From positions 1 through 19,214 of the forward strand of contig CAJUHL010000031.1 in NCBI GenBank assembly GCA_910586425.1: DNA of 19,214 bases, in the 5' to 3' direction. Source of the DNA: an uncultured Bacilli bacterium (GTDB taxonomy: Bacteria; Bacillota_I; Bacilli_A; RF39; UBA660). The notes below the pieces were generated by a model. It searched no databases and was not told where the DNA came from. It was given only the letters and a program-made list of their open reading frames with translations. A program made the position numbers and the translations under genes. Below, one piece after another: positions 1-7,420 of this stretch. Each line of letters opens with the position of its first letter. Position 1 is the stretch's first letter.

Positions 1-70
1 TTTATTTGGTTTTCATGATTTTTTTCTATATCTCCACACTTTGGCAACACTATCTGAAAAATAAGAAAAT

Positions 71-99
71 TTGACAATCCATATACCGTATGCTAGAAT
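71..99 (+). promoter_or_regulatory. Sigma-A promoter with extended -10 for the coiled-coil operon
   Basis: The -35 box is TTGACA (71-76) and the -10 box is TAGAAT (94-99). The 17-bp spacer ends in TGC, which makes an extended -10. Transcription would start near 106, just ahead of the GGGGGA ribosome binding site (113-118). This is one of the best promoters in the window. Confidence 0.8.
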
Positions 100-125
100 A
101 GGGCAATGTATTGGGGGATGAAGCA

Positions 126-998
126 ATGAATGTATATGGATTTTTATGGTATGTAATGATAAATCGAGAAGGACTTATTCAAAAAAACGCGCAAACAATT
201 GCCGCTTTAACACAAGAGCTTACTTCTGATAATGCATATCAAAAATGTTTAGAATTGCTTTCCAAAGTTGAGAAAAAAAAGAACATAATTGCAGCCAAAA
301 TGAGAGAAAATCATGATGGACAATGTGATAAAGAAAATCGAGTTTTATTAAACTATGCAGAACAAATTGAATTATTAGCAGATGCAATTTATGAAAAAGA
401 GCAAAAAATGCGATTGATCAAATTGATGATAGAATACTTGAAAAAAAAGAAGAAAATAAATAACCTTCAATTATTTGTTCAGTTTTATCGCCAAAATAAT
501 CAGTTGGCTTTAGAAGAATTGGGAGAAAAGGTATCCATAAAGGAGCAACTGTTTCGTTTTATATGCTTAAATCATGCGATTTTAAAAAAACTACACCGCT
601 ATGAATTAGATTCTATGCAGGCAAGATTAGAACATTTATTAAAAGACTATGAACGCATTCAAAATAGTCTTCATCAAGAACAAGAATATAAGCAGCGGAA
701 GTTAAAACAAAAAGTGGAACAGGAAAGAGTTTACCCAACGATACAAAAAAGATTACTAAATGATGCTAACAAAGTGGATATCATTTTCCAACAGGCGAGT
801 GACTTTATGACAAAAATCAAAGCCAGAAGAACAATCAAAGAAAAAGAAATTCAAAGATTAGAAGAGGAAAATCAAACATATCAAAACGAATTAAAACAAA
901 TTAGAGAGATGCTTTTACAAGCTGGATGTGAATACCAGAGTATAAATCCATTACAAAGTAATGGACTCGCTGATTGTAGTCAATTTATTAGAAAGTAG
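126..998 (+). CDS. Coiled-coil protein of unknown function (290 aa)
   Basis: I do not recognise this protein. It is almost entirely charged and helical, rich in Lys, Glu and Gln. Heptad-like stretches cover roughly residues 20-115 and 150-275, and there is no signal peptide or convincing membrane segment, so it is probably a cytoplasmic coiled coil. ATG 126 is preferred over TTG 111 because GGGGGA at 113-118 sits seven bases upstream. Its stop is followed eight bases later by the ATG of the next gene, a membrane protein with coiled-coil flanks, so the two are cotranscribed and may interact. A structural or scaffolding role at the membrane is possible, but this is inference from shape only. 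Confidence 0.7.
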   Translation: MNVYGFLWYVMINREGLIQKNAQTIAALTQELTSDNAYQKCLELLSKVEKKKNIIAAKMRENHDGQCDKENRVLLNYAEQIELLADAIYEKEQKMRLIKLMIEYLKKKKKINNLQLFVQFYRQNNQLALEELGEKVSIKEQLFRFICLNHAILKKLHRYELDSMQARLEHLLKDYERIQNSLHQEQEYKQRKLKQKVEQERVYPTIQKRLLNDANKVDIIFQQASDFMTKIKARRTIKEKEIQRLEEENQTYQNELKQIREMLLQAGCEYQSINPLQSNGLADCSQFIRK

Positions 999-1005
999 GA
1001 ATTAT

Positions 1006-1533
1006 ATGCAGGAAATGAGAAAAATGACGCAAGTCGAAAGGCAAAATTTAAAGATGCCAAAAAATAATATATTAGTTATGGAGAATCTTTGCCAAAAAGA
1101 AGAAAATAAATTGAAAAAACGTATTATTTTAAGTTTAGGTATTTCAGTGATAGCTGTAATTGCAATGTTGATTATCATAAAATCCACTCCATTCATTATG
1201 GTGAGTATTCCTTTGATTTCAATTGGTCACTTTGCCTTTTTCCTTGCTTCTTTTCAAAAGAAAGAACAAAAGATAAAAACTATAAAAAATGAATATTATC
1301 AATTGTTAGAACAATCGAAAAATGAAGTACAGAAAGAAAAAAATCAAGAGCACACTTTCCAAAAAGATTCAGAAAAAGTCAAGGTTGCTGAAGAGCCTAA
1401 AAGATTAGATAACAAAAAACCAGAAGAACAAGAAAGAACAATGGTGGAAGGAACCATATTAAAGGGAATGCCCAATATGATAAATTTTGATTCTGAAATG
1501 GATATTCAAAAAAAGCCTTATATCAAACAATAA
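1006..1533 (+). CDS. Membrane protein with charged cytoplasmic tail, unknown function (175 aa)
   Basis: The protein has a charged N-terminal part (about 1-38), two adjacent hydrophobic helices (about 39-60 and 64-83) forming a hairpin in the membrane, and a long Lys/Glu-rich C-terminal tail. Both ends are predicted to lie in the cytoplasm. ATG 1006 is chosen because AGTAGGA (994-1000) lies five bases upstream. An earlier in-frame ATG at 961 would overlap the upstream gene by 38 bases and has no such site. It is the second gene of a two-gene operon with the coiled-coil protein and ends at a terminator. I do not recognise the family. Confidence 0.7.
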   Translation: MQEMRKMTQVERQNLKMPKNNILVMENLCQKEENKLKKRIILSLGISVIAVIAMLIIIKSTPFIMVSIPLISIGHFAFFLASFQKKEQKIKTIKNEYYQLLEQSKNEVQKEKNQEHTFQKDSEKVKVAEEPKRLDNKKPEEQERTMVEGTILKGMPNMINFDSEMDIQKKPYIKQ

Positions 1534-1535
1534 TG

Positions 1536-1558
1536 AAAACCAAGTTGGTTTTTTCTTT
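1536..1558 (+). terminator. Intrinsic terminator after the coiled-coil operon
   Basis: A seven-base-pair stem (AAAACCA 1536-1542 with TGGTTTT 1546-1552) with a three-base loop starts three bases after the stop codon. It runs into a T-rich tract. Confidence 0.75.
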
Positions 1559-1588
1559 TGTATTATGATATAATTCCATTTGTAGTGT

Positions 1589-1604
1589 ATGACAAAATTG
1601 TCAT
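1589..1604 (+). promoter_or_regulatory. Palindromic operator-like site TGACA-N4-TGTCA ahead of the ABC exporter
   Basis: ATGACAAAATTGTCAT is a near-perfect palindrome with two 7-bp arms. Two further GTCAT copies follow at 1612-1616 and 1623-1627, spaced 12 and 11 bp apart, about one helical turn. The TNACA-N4-TGTNA layout resembles the sites of BceR-type response regulators, which control peptide-antibiotic ABC transporters. Two promoters are conceivable: TATAAT at 1569-1574, which would make the palindrome a repressor site just downstream, or TAGAAT at 1638-1643 with a poor -35, which fits activation from the repeats. The regulator is not in the window. Confidence 0.5.
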
Positions 1605-1665
1605 AAAAAAAGTCATGAAATAGTCATATGGTAAAAGTAGAATGTATTTAGAGAGGAGAAAAAGT

Positions 1666-2346
1666 ATGGAAATATTAAAAGTTGAGAATTTGTGTAAAAC
1701 GTATGGAAAAGGAGACACAGAAGTAATTGCTTTAGATCATATTAGTTTTTGTGTAGAAAAAGGAGAATTTGTGGCCATTGTTGGTGCGAGTGGTTCTGGA
1801 AAAAGTACTTTATTGCACATTTTGGGAGGTGTGGATAGACCAACCAGTGGGAAAGTATATGTAGGAGGAGAAGATGTCTATCAGTTAAATGAGACACACT
1901 TGGCTATTTTTAGAAGAAGACAAGTGGGTTTAATTTATCAATTTTATAACTTAATCCCTATTTTAAATGTAGCTGAAAATATGACATTACCCATATTACT
2001 AGACAATAAAAAGCCAGATGAAAAATATCTAGATGAGTTGATTGATACTCTCGGATTACAAAATCGTGTAAAACATTTACCAAATGAACTATCTGGGGGA
2101 CAGCAACAAAGGGTGAGTATTGGTAGAGCCTTGATGAATCATCCTGCTTTGTTACTTGCAGATGAGCCAACAGGAAATTTAGATAGTAGAAGTAGCAAAG
2201 AAATTATTGAGCTACTCAAATTATCCAATGAAAAATATAAACAAACCATTATCATGATTACGCATGATCATGAACTTGCTTTAAATGCAGGAAGAATCAT
2301 TACCATTGAAGATGGAAAAATCATAAGTGATGAGTTGGTGAAATAA
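1666..2346 (+). CDS. ABC transporter ATP-binding protein, MacB/LolD-like
   Basis: This is the ATPase subunit of an ABC exporter. All motifs are intact: Walker A GASGSGKST (about 40-48), Q-loop in YQFYNLIP, signature LSGGQQQR, Walker B LLLADEPTG and the switch histidine in MITHD. The length (226 aa) and the motif spelling are those of the MacB/LolD/FtsE class, which pairs with FtsX-type permeases. ATG 1666 is chosen because GAGAGGAG (1651-1658) precedes it; ATG 1642 upstream lacks a site. Its TAA stop shares an A with the permease start, so the subunits are translationally coupled. Substrates of this class include antimicrobial peptides, lipoproteins and signals; the sequence does not say which. 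Confidence 0.93.
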   Translation: MEILKVENLCKTYGKGDTEVIALDHISFCVEKGEFVAIVGASGSGKSTLLHILGGVDRPTSGKVYVGGEDVYQLNETHLAIFRRRQVGLIYQFYNLIPILNVAENMTLPILLDNKKPDEKYLDELIDTLGLQNRVKHLPNELSGGQQQRVSIGRALMNHPALLLADEPTGNLDSRSSKEIIELLKLSNEKYKQTIIMITHDHELALNAGRIITIEDGKIISDELVK

Positions 2347-4928
2347 TGAATATATTAAATAAGTTAACCATCAAACATATGATGATGAATAAAAAAAGAA
2401 CCATTGTAACTATTATTGGGGTAATTTTATCAACAGCCCTAATGGTTGGAATTGGCTTACTCTTTTCATCCCTACGTGATAATAGTGTCAAAATGATTAT
2501 GCAAACAGAAGGCTCACATCATGTTATGATTGAAAATATAGATGTCCAAAAATTGGATATTATAAAGAAAAACATCAAAGTCAAACATGTAGATTATGCT
2601 AAAATATTGGGATATTCTAGATTAGAACAAGATAGTTATAAAGGATTTATTGAAGTAAGTGCAGTCAATTTGGAAATGTTAAAAACATTTACTTTAAAAG
2701 AAGGAAGAATGCCTGAAAATGAAAATGAAATCGTGATTCCAAGTTCAATCTTATATTTGGATGAAATCTATCAAGTTGGAAACAAAATTACATTATCATT
2801 AGGATCACTTATGGAAAATGCAGTCGATGAACAAAATCCAGAATCATTTGAATGGAATCATCGCTTTGAATTGAGTAATGAAACTTCAAAAACGTATCAA
2901 ATTGTAGGAATTTTGGATGGAAATTATACAGAAACAGAATACTCTAATTATGCTTTTCCTTGTATCACATTAGATCAGCATACTGATATTAGTTCCCTAA
3001 ATGTTTATCTTACTTATAAAAAAACAAAAGATACATATTCCAATACACAAACCATTTTAAAAAACATTGGACATGAAGATGCAAAAATCAGGTACAATTC
3101 GTCTTTACTTTCTCTTTCTGGAGTAAGCAAATACAATAATATGATATCTTCAATGACGAAGGTAATCTTAATTGTACTTACCCTAGTATCCATTGGATGT
3201 ATAATTGTAATTTACAATTCTTTTGCGATATCTGTTATGGAGCGTAAAAAACAATTTGGTTTGTTTTCGAGCATTGGTACTACAAAAAAACAATTACGTA
3301 AAACAGTATTTTTTGAAGCCTTTTTAGTAGGAATCATCGGAATACCTCTTGGAATTTTAGGAGCCTTTGTAGGAATTGGAATCGTGATTGCTATTATCAA
3401 TCATTTATTACCAGAAGCCTTTGCAGTTCCACTGGCCTTATCCGCTTATCCATTATTTATTGAAATTCCTATTTTATTTATGATTGTTGTTATTTTGATA
3501 TCTGCTCATTTACCAGCCAGAAAGGCAAGTCGCATCACGCCAATTGAGGCCATACGGCAAAATGATGACATTAAAATCAACTCTAAAAAAATAAAAACAA
3601 GAAAATGGGTACGAATTCTTTTTGGAATGGAAGGAGAACTTGCTTTAAAAAATATCAAACGAAATAAGCGAAAATATCGTATTACAATTATCTCTTTATT
3701 TATTAGTATTGTTTTGTTTGTGTCATTTAGTGGAATTATGTACTATGGAATATCCACATCGATAGACTATACAGGACTTCCTAATTATGATATGATTGCA
3801 ACATTTGGAACTTCAGAAAATCAAGAGAAGATAATCGATCAAATCAAAAATCATGAACAAGTGGAAGATATTGTAATTACAGAGACATCTGAATATTTTA
3901 CCAAAGGGATTAGTAATGAAAATTATGAAGAAAAATTTTTAGAACAAGCAAAATTGGATATTCAAAAAGATGATGAAATCGATGTGTTATTGATTGGATT
4001 AGATCAAGAGAGTTACAATCGTTTTAAAGGCGAAATTGGATTAAAAGAAGAAAGACCAATTATCATTAATTATACCAAAAGTACTTATTATACAGAAAAT
4101 TCTAGAAAAACAGTTCGTATGAAAAAATACAAATGGTTACCTGATACATTACCACTTTGTCTTCATAATTATAATAATTATGATGAAGAAACAGAAAAAG
4201 ATGAAGTCGTGTGCTCAAGAGAAATTGGAAATTTCTATTTTACCGAAAAATATCCTATGGGATTTGATTTATATATTACAGGTGCTTATGAGGAACGATT
4301 GATTATTGTTGTATCAGAAAATATGTATCCAAAATATAATGATATTTTTGCAAGAGAAGAAATTGGAATTGGTAGTTCTACAATAAAAAATGTAATGATA
4401 AAAGCTTCTAAATATGACAAATTGGATAAAAGTCTATCCAAATTACTAGAAACAGAGGCTGGTGGCTTATATAGCTATGTTAATGTTAAAGAAGAAATGA
4501 AGTTGATGAATAACCTTGTTTTCGTTGTAAAAATGTTACTATATGGATTTATCACACTTGTAACTTTAATTGGTGTCACCAGTGTTTTCAATACCATTAA
4601 TACCAGTATCAATTTGAGAAGAAAGGAATTTGCGATGTTAAGAAGCATGGGATTAACACCAAATGGATTTAATAAAATTTTAGCATTTGAAAGCATTTTC
4701 TTTGGAATCAAATCACTGTTGTATGGAATCCCTGTATCGATAGGTGTGGTATATTTGTTTTTCTTGGCATTTGATGACATGGTAGATCAACAATTTGTAA
4801 TTCCATGGCATAGTATTGGCATTGTTATACTAGGTGTTTTCCTGATTGTCTTTTTGACAATGTGGTATGCGAGTAGTAAAATCAAGAAAGAAAATATATT
4901 AGACGCCATTCGCGAGGAAAATATTTAA
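2346..4928 (+). CDS. FtsX-type ABC transporter permease, duplicated form (860 aa)
   Basis: This is the membrane partner of the ATPase just upstream. It has two similar halves. Each starts with a basic N-terminal segment and one membrane helix (about 19-43 and 443-465). A large extracellular domain follows (about 45-265 and 470-715). Each half ends in a three-helix FtsX unit (about 272-395 and 720-848). The segment QFGLFSSIGTTKKQL in the first half and EFAMLRSMGLTPNGF in the second are the equivalent coupling-helix regions. Such type VII (mechanotransmission) permeases usually move substrates outside the membrane rather than through it. The topology differs from BceB, which has one large external domain. 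Start ATG 2346 overlaps the upstream stop. The second external domain contains a Cys pair in LCLH and VVCS. Confidence 0.9.
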   Translation: MNILNKLTIKHMMMNKKRTIVTIIGVILSTALMVGIGLLFSSLRDNSVKMIMQTEGSHHVMIENIDVQKLDIIKKNIKVKHVDYAKILGYSRLEQDSYKGFIEVSAVNLEMLKTFTLKEGRMPENENEIVIPSSILYLDEIYQVGNKITLSLGSLMENAVDEQNPESFEWNHRFELSNETSKTYQIVGILDGNYTETEYSNYAFPCITLDQHTDISSLNVYLTYKKTKDTYSNTQTILKNIGHEDAKIRYNSSLLSLSGVSKYNNMISSMTKVILIVLTLVSIGCIIVIYNSFAISVMERKKQFGLFSSIGTTKKQLRKTVFFEAFLVGIIGIPLGILGAFVGIGIVIAIINHLLPEAFAVPLALSAYPLFIEIPILFMIVVILISAHLPARKASRITPIEAIRQNDDIKINSKKIKTRKWVRILFGMEGELALKNIKRNKRKYRITIISLFISIVLFVSFSGIMYYGISTSIDYTGLPNYDMIATFGTSENQEKIIDQIKNHEQVEDIVITETSEYFTKGISNENYEEKFLEQAKLDIQKDDEIDVLLIGLDQESYNRFKGEIGLKEERPIIINYTKSTYYTENSRKTVRMKKYKWLPDTLPLCLHNYNNYDEETEKDEVVCSREIGNFYFTEKYPMGFDLYITGAYEERLIIVVSENMYPKYNDIFAREEIGIGSSTIKNVMIKASKYDKLDKSLSKLLETEAGGLYSYVNVKEEMKLMNNLVFVVKMLLYGFITLVTLIGVTSVFNTINTSINLRRKEFAMLRSMGLTPNGFNKILAFESIFFGIKSLLYGIPVSIGVVYLFFLAFDDMVDQQFVIPWHSIGIVILGVFLIVFLTMWYASSKIKKENILDAIREENI

Positions 4929-4993
4929 TGCTTGTATGTTCATGTATTCTAATTGTGCTACTGATACAGATACATTTCTATATTAAAAATAAC

Positions 4994-5019
4994 GAGAAGT
5001 GAATTGCTTCTCTTTTTTT
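4994..5019 (+). terminator. Intrinsic terminator after the ABC exporter operon
   Basis: GAGAAG (4994-4999) pairs with CTTCTC (5007-5012), extended by a T-G wobble inside, and is followed directly by seven T (5013-5019). Confidence 0.85.
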
Positions 5020-5020
5020 G

Positions 5021-5048
5021 TTGTAATATAACGAAAATATGATAGAAT
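5021..5048 (+). promoter_or_regulatory. Likely promoter for the amidoligase gene
   Basis: TTGTAA (5021-5026), a 16-bp spacer and TAGAAT (5043-5048) preceded by TGA form a plausible sigma-A promoter with an extended -10. It lies just downstream of the previous terminator. Confidence 0.6.
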
Positions 5049-5080
5049 ACAATATAAATATAAAAAAGGAAGAAAAAATT

Positions 5081-5989
5081 ATGCAAGAAAAAGAATTAAT
5101 AGAAGACGTAATAAAAACGGAACTAAACTATCGACATTTACTTCATTTTGACCAGAAATCGATTTTTGGTATCGAAATTGAAATGGAAGAGATAGATTAT
5201 AATAATACAGAAAGATTGATTAAAAATAAATTAGATGATTCGTGGGAGATAATGGAGGATTTATCGTTACTGTATGGTGGATTAGAAATTGTTTCTCCTC
5301 CTTTAACAAATAGAAAGGAAACTTGGAATTTATTATTTAAATTAAGTAAAACTTTAAAGTATATCAATCCAACTTTTCAAAATGCAAGTTTTCAGGTGAA
5401 TTTGGATGTCCCATTTCAAGAGGATAAATTGGTGCCATTTTTGAAATTCTTTTCTTATTATGAGGATATCCTATTTCGTCTTTCAAGGGGATTCGATTTT
5501 CATATCAGAAATTCTGCGCTTACGTATGCATTACCAATTACACCTGAATTAGTCCGTATGATACGATGCAACAATTCGAATGAAATGATATGCAGTTGTT
5601 TTGATTCAAAAAGATATGCCATAAGGCTAAAAATGAATCAAAATCATTTGATGAATAGAGGGGAAATACTCCATAGAAAATCTACTATTCCAGTTTCTGT
5701 TATTGAATTTAGAACACCAAATGGGACAAATGATGCTTTGTTATGGCAAAATTATATTAATACCTTTTATCATATACTTCAGTATATTGCTAGTGCGTTG
5801 TTTGATTATGAAAGATTAGAATATAATTTGTTTCATGCAACTTACAGAAGTTGTATTAATGATTATGAAATTTTACATATTGAAAAAGCAATTGAGTTTG
5901 CTAATCTGATTTTCAAAGAAGATATTGATAAGATTTACTTTTTAAAACAATATATTGGAATAGATTATGGTAAAGTTAAAACTAAATAA
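5081..5989 (+). CDS. Putative amidoligase-fold protein (302 aa)
   Basis: The N-terminal pattern matches the amidoligase family (glutamine-synthetase-like carboxylate-amine ligases): FGIEIEME (29-36), an acidic EDLS site near 59-62, and GLEIVSPPL (67-75). Further on, SFQVNLD (103-109) stands where the family usually has a metal-binding HxHxG-like segment, and IEFRTPNGT (208-216) matches the family's C-terminal E-F-R strand. Known members make amide bonds between a carboxylate and an amine, often on peptides or cell-surface compounds. The His-rich strand is changed to Gln/Asn here, so activity may be altered. Start ATG 5081 follows AAAGGAAG (5065-5072). The gene stands alone, without the usual partner genes, between a terminator and the OLE RNA promoter. 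Confidence 0.68.
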   Translation: MQEKELIEDVIKTELNYRHLLHFDQKSIFGIEIEMEEIDYNNTERLIKNKLDDSWEIMEDLSLLYGGLEIVSPPLTNRKETWNLLFKLSKTLKYINPTFQNASFQVNLDVPFQEDKLVPFLKFFSYYEDILFRLSRGFDFHIRNSALTYALPITPELVRMIRCNNSNEMICSCFDSKRYAIRLKMNQNHLMNRGEILHRKSTIPVSVIEFRTPNGTNDALLWQNYINTFYHILQYIASALFDYERLEYNLFHATYRSCINDYEILHIEKAIEFANLIFKEDIDKIYFLKQYIGIDYGKVKTK

Positions 5990-6001
5990 TATTTCAATTA
6001 T

Positions 6002-6041
6002 AAATACTTTTATTTTTGGTTTAGTTAAAATGTATTTTTTT
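6002..6041 (+). terminator. Probable terminator after the amidoligase gene
   Basis: AAATAC-TTTTA (6002-6012) pairs with TAAAA-T-GTATTT (6026-6037) with one bulged base, and T continues to 6041. The stem is AT-rich and therefore weak. Confidence 0.45.
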
Positions 6042-6074
6042 AGTAAATTGCATATATTAAAGTATTGGATGAAT

Positions 6075-6102
6075 TTGACAAAATGAATATTTTTGATATA
6101 AT
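6075..6102 (+). promoter_or_regulatory. Sigma-A promoter of OLE RNA
   Basis: A consensus TTGACA (6075-6080), a 16-bp spacer and a consensus TATAAT (6097-6102) put the transcription start near 6109. That is just before the first base of the closing helix of the RNA (6112). Confidence 0.85.
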
Positions 6103-6109
6103 GTTACTT

Positions 6110-6707
6110 GTAAATTGATGGCACATTATTCTAGTCAATTACATTTTTGATGAAGGTGGGGCTAAAAATCCACTAAAGAGCATACCTGTGAAACTTCTTG
6201 TGCCTGCTGCTTACGCCCAGTTTGGGGTGGGTGCTGGAAGGTTGAATATTGGGCGATTCATAATGGCATATGAAACCCGACCCAATATTCGCGGAGACCT
6301 AGACTTGTTATTAGCCTATATATGATTATCATTGACGGACTGATGACGACCTAGGATTGAACCTACTATGTGGGGAAACTTACGAGTAGTGTAGCTTGTC
6401 TTGCGTGAATAATTTGGGATAGTTGAGCAAATCAAATGGATTTGGCCAAATGTATTTGATTATCGCAATTTGAAATATTATTTGCAAAAAAGAACTAATC
6501 AAAAATTGTGTTGGTGAGGAAATCTCCTAGAGTGCCTATTGGTATGGGATTGCAGTGCGTACTCAGTGGCAATCAAGCCATATATTCGGAAACGATATAT
6601 CCATTTCTTTAAAGGGGAACCGCTACTCTGGTAACGGAAAGTAGAAATGGGGGAAATCCTGCTTGACCTTAAGACGTAAAGTTTACCATACCGATTGCCA
6701 TTCATTT
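6110..6707 (+). ncRNA. ole: OLE RNA (ornate, large, extremophilic RNA)
   Basis: About 600 nt without a gene, much richer in G than the flanks, with its own promoter and lying directly upstream of oapA. The length, position and 5' block (6155-6240) fit OLE RNA, one of the largest structured noncoding RNAs in bacteria. Helices visible by eye are: the end-closing helix 6112-6123 with 6696-6707 (11 of 12 pairs, counting one wobble); 6156-6159 with 6170-6173; a perfect 10-bp stem 6244-6253 with 6281-6290, carrying an inner 6-bp hairpin 6257-6262 with 6269-6274; 6430-6437 with 6454-6461, enclosing a 12-base palindrome (6440-6451); and 6601-6608 with 6643-6650. In B. halodurans OLE RNA binds OapA at the membrane and is linked to tolerance of cold, alcohol and Mg2+ stress. 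The ends are inferred from the promoter and closing helix. Confidence 0.9.
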
Positions 6708-6739
6708 ATTTTTTTTATGTTAAAGGGGATAAAATTTAC

Positions 6740-7327
6740 ATGGACGAAGAAGTCAAAAATTTAAAAGCGCAAACAAGGAAAAAAGAAAAAATGAATAAAA
6801 ATAAGGCAGATTGGAATTGGATAATACGAATTACATTCACTGCTTTTATGATATCATTTGCTTTTTCATTTACTTCCGAAATGATTATACCAAATGTGAA
6901 TATTATGGTTGGTATTTTATTAGTTGTAGTATTTATTTTATTGGGCGTTTTATTTGATATGGTTGGAGTTGCAGTTACTGCAGCAGATGAAAAGCCATTT
7001 CACTCAATGAATGCTAGAAAAGTAAAAGGAGCAGACATTGCAGTTAAACTAAAAAAGAATGCGGATAAAGTCGCATCTTTCTGTAATGATGTTGTTGGAG
7101 ATATTTGTGGAGTTGTATCTGGATCAGCAGGCGCAATTATTGCTCTTTCTTTATCACAGGTAATCCCAATGGATAAATTTATGATTACATTATTGGTTAC
7201 TTCAGTAATTGCTGCTTTTACAATTGGTGGGAAAGCCATTGGTAAAAGTTATGCGATGAATAAAAGCAATCGTATTTTATACCAATTTGCAAAGAGCATA
7301 TCATATTTTTATAAAATCAAAAGGTAG
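6740..7327 (+). CDS. oapA: OLE-associated membrane protein OapA (195 aa)
   Basis: This is the membrane partner that anchors OLE RNA. A basic Lys-rich N-terminus (1-30) precedes four hydrophobic stretches (about 28-47, 55-80, 124-141 and 146-164). The family-specific blocks are clear: FDMVGVAVTAADEKPFHSM (72-90), then NADKVASFCNDVVGD (107-121) and ICGVVSGSAGA (122-132). The protein family is distantly related to the DUF21 domain of CorB/CNNM Mg2+ transporters. ATG 6740 is chosen because AAAGGGG (6722-6728) precedes it; an upstream in-frame TTG (6695) lies inside the RNA's 3' closing helix. The gene begins 32 bases after the RNA ends and is probably made by read-through of the same transcript. 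Its TAG stop is inside a terminator stem. Confidence 0.92.
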   Translation: MDEEVKNLKAQTRKKEKMNKNKADWNWIIRITFTAFMISFAFSFTSEMIIPNVNIMVGILLVVVFILLGVLFDMVGVAVTAADEKPFHSMNARKVKGADIAVKLKKNADKVASFCNDVVGDICGVVSGSAGAIIALSLSQVIPMDKFMITLLVTSVIAAFTIGGKAIGKSYAMNKSNRILYQFAKSISYFYKIKR

Positions 7328-7347
7328 ACAAAATTCTACTTTTTTTT
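7321..7347 (+). terminator. Intrinsic terminator of the OLE-oapA unit
   Basis: AAGGTAGA (7321-7328) pairs with TCTACTTT (7335-7342) with one G-T wobble and a six-base loop, followed by T to 7347. The oapA stop codon is part of the left arm. Confidence 0.8.
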
Positions 7348-7366
7348 CATAATTGTTAAAATTATA

Positions 7367-7396
7367 TTGCTAAAATGAAAAGAAATGTTGTATACT
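7367..7396 (+). promoter_or_regulatory. Probable promoter of the lipoprotein gene
   Basis: TTGCTA (7367-7372), an 18-bp spacer and TATACT (7391-7396) stand 24 bases upstream of the start codon. The AAGGGAG ribosome binding site is at 7407-7413. Confidence 0.55.
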
Positions 7397-7420
7397 GAAT
7401 TATAGAAAGGGAGTGGATTT

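Noticed and set aside
2346..4928. Permease as BceB itself
   Set aside because: BceB has one large external domain and about 650 residues; this protein has two external domains and 860 residues.
6499..6705. Minus-strand open frame of 68 codons within the OLE RNA region
   Set aside because: It lies opposite a structured RNA, has no ribosome binding site and a composition unlike a protein; helices in the RNA explain the sequence.
6110..6707. Structured region as a self-splicing intron, tmRNA or RNase P RNA
   Set aside because: No intron-encoded protein, no tag reading frame with a tRNA-like end and no RNase P core were seen; the oapA neighbour and length fit OLE RNA instead.
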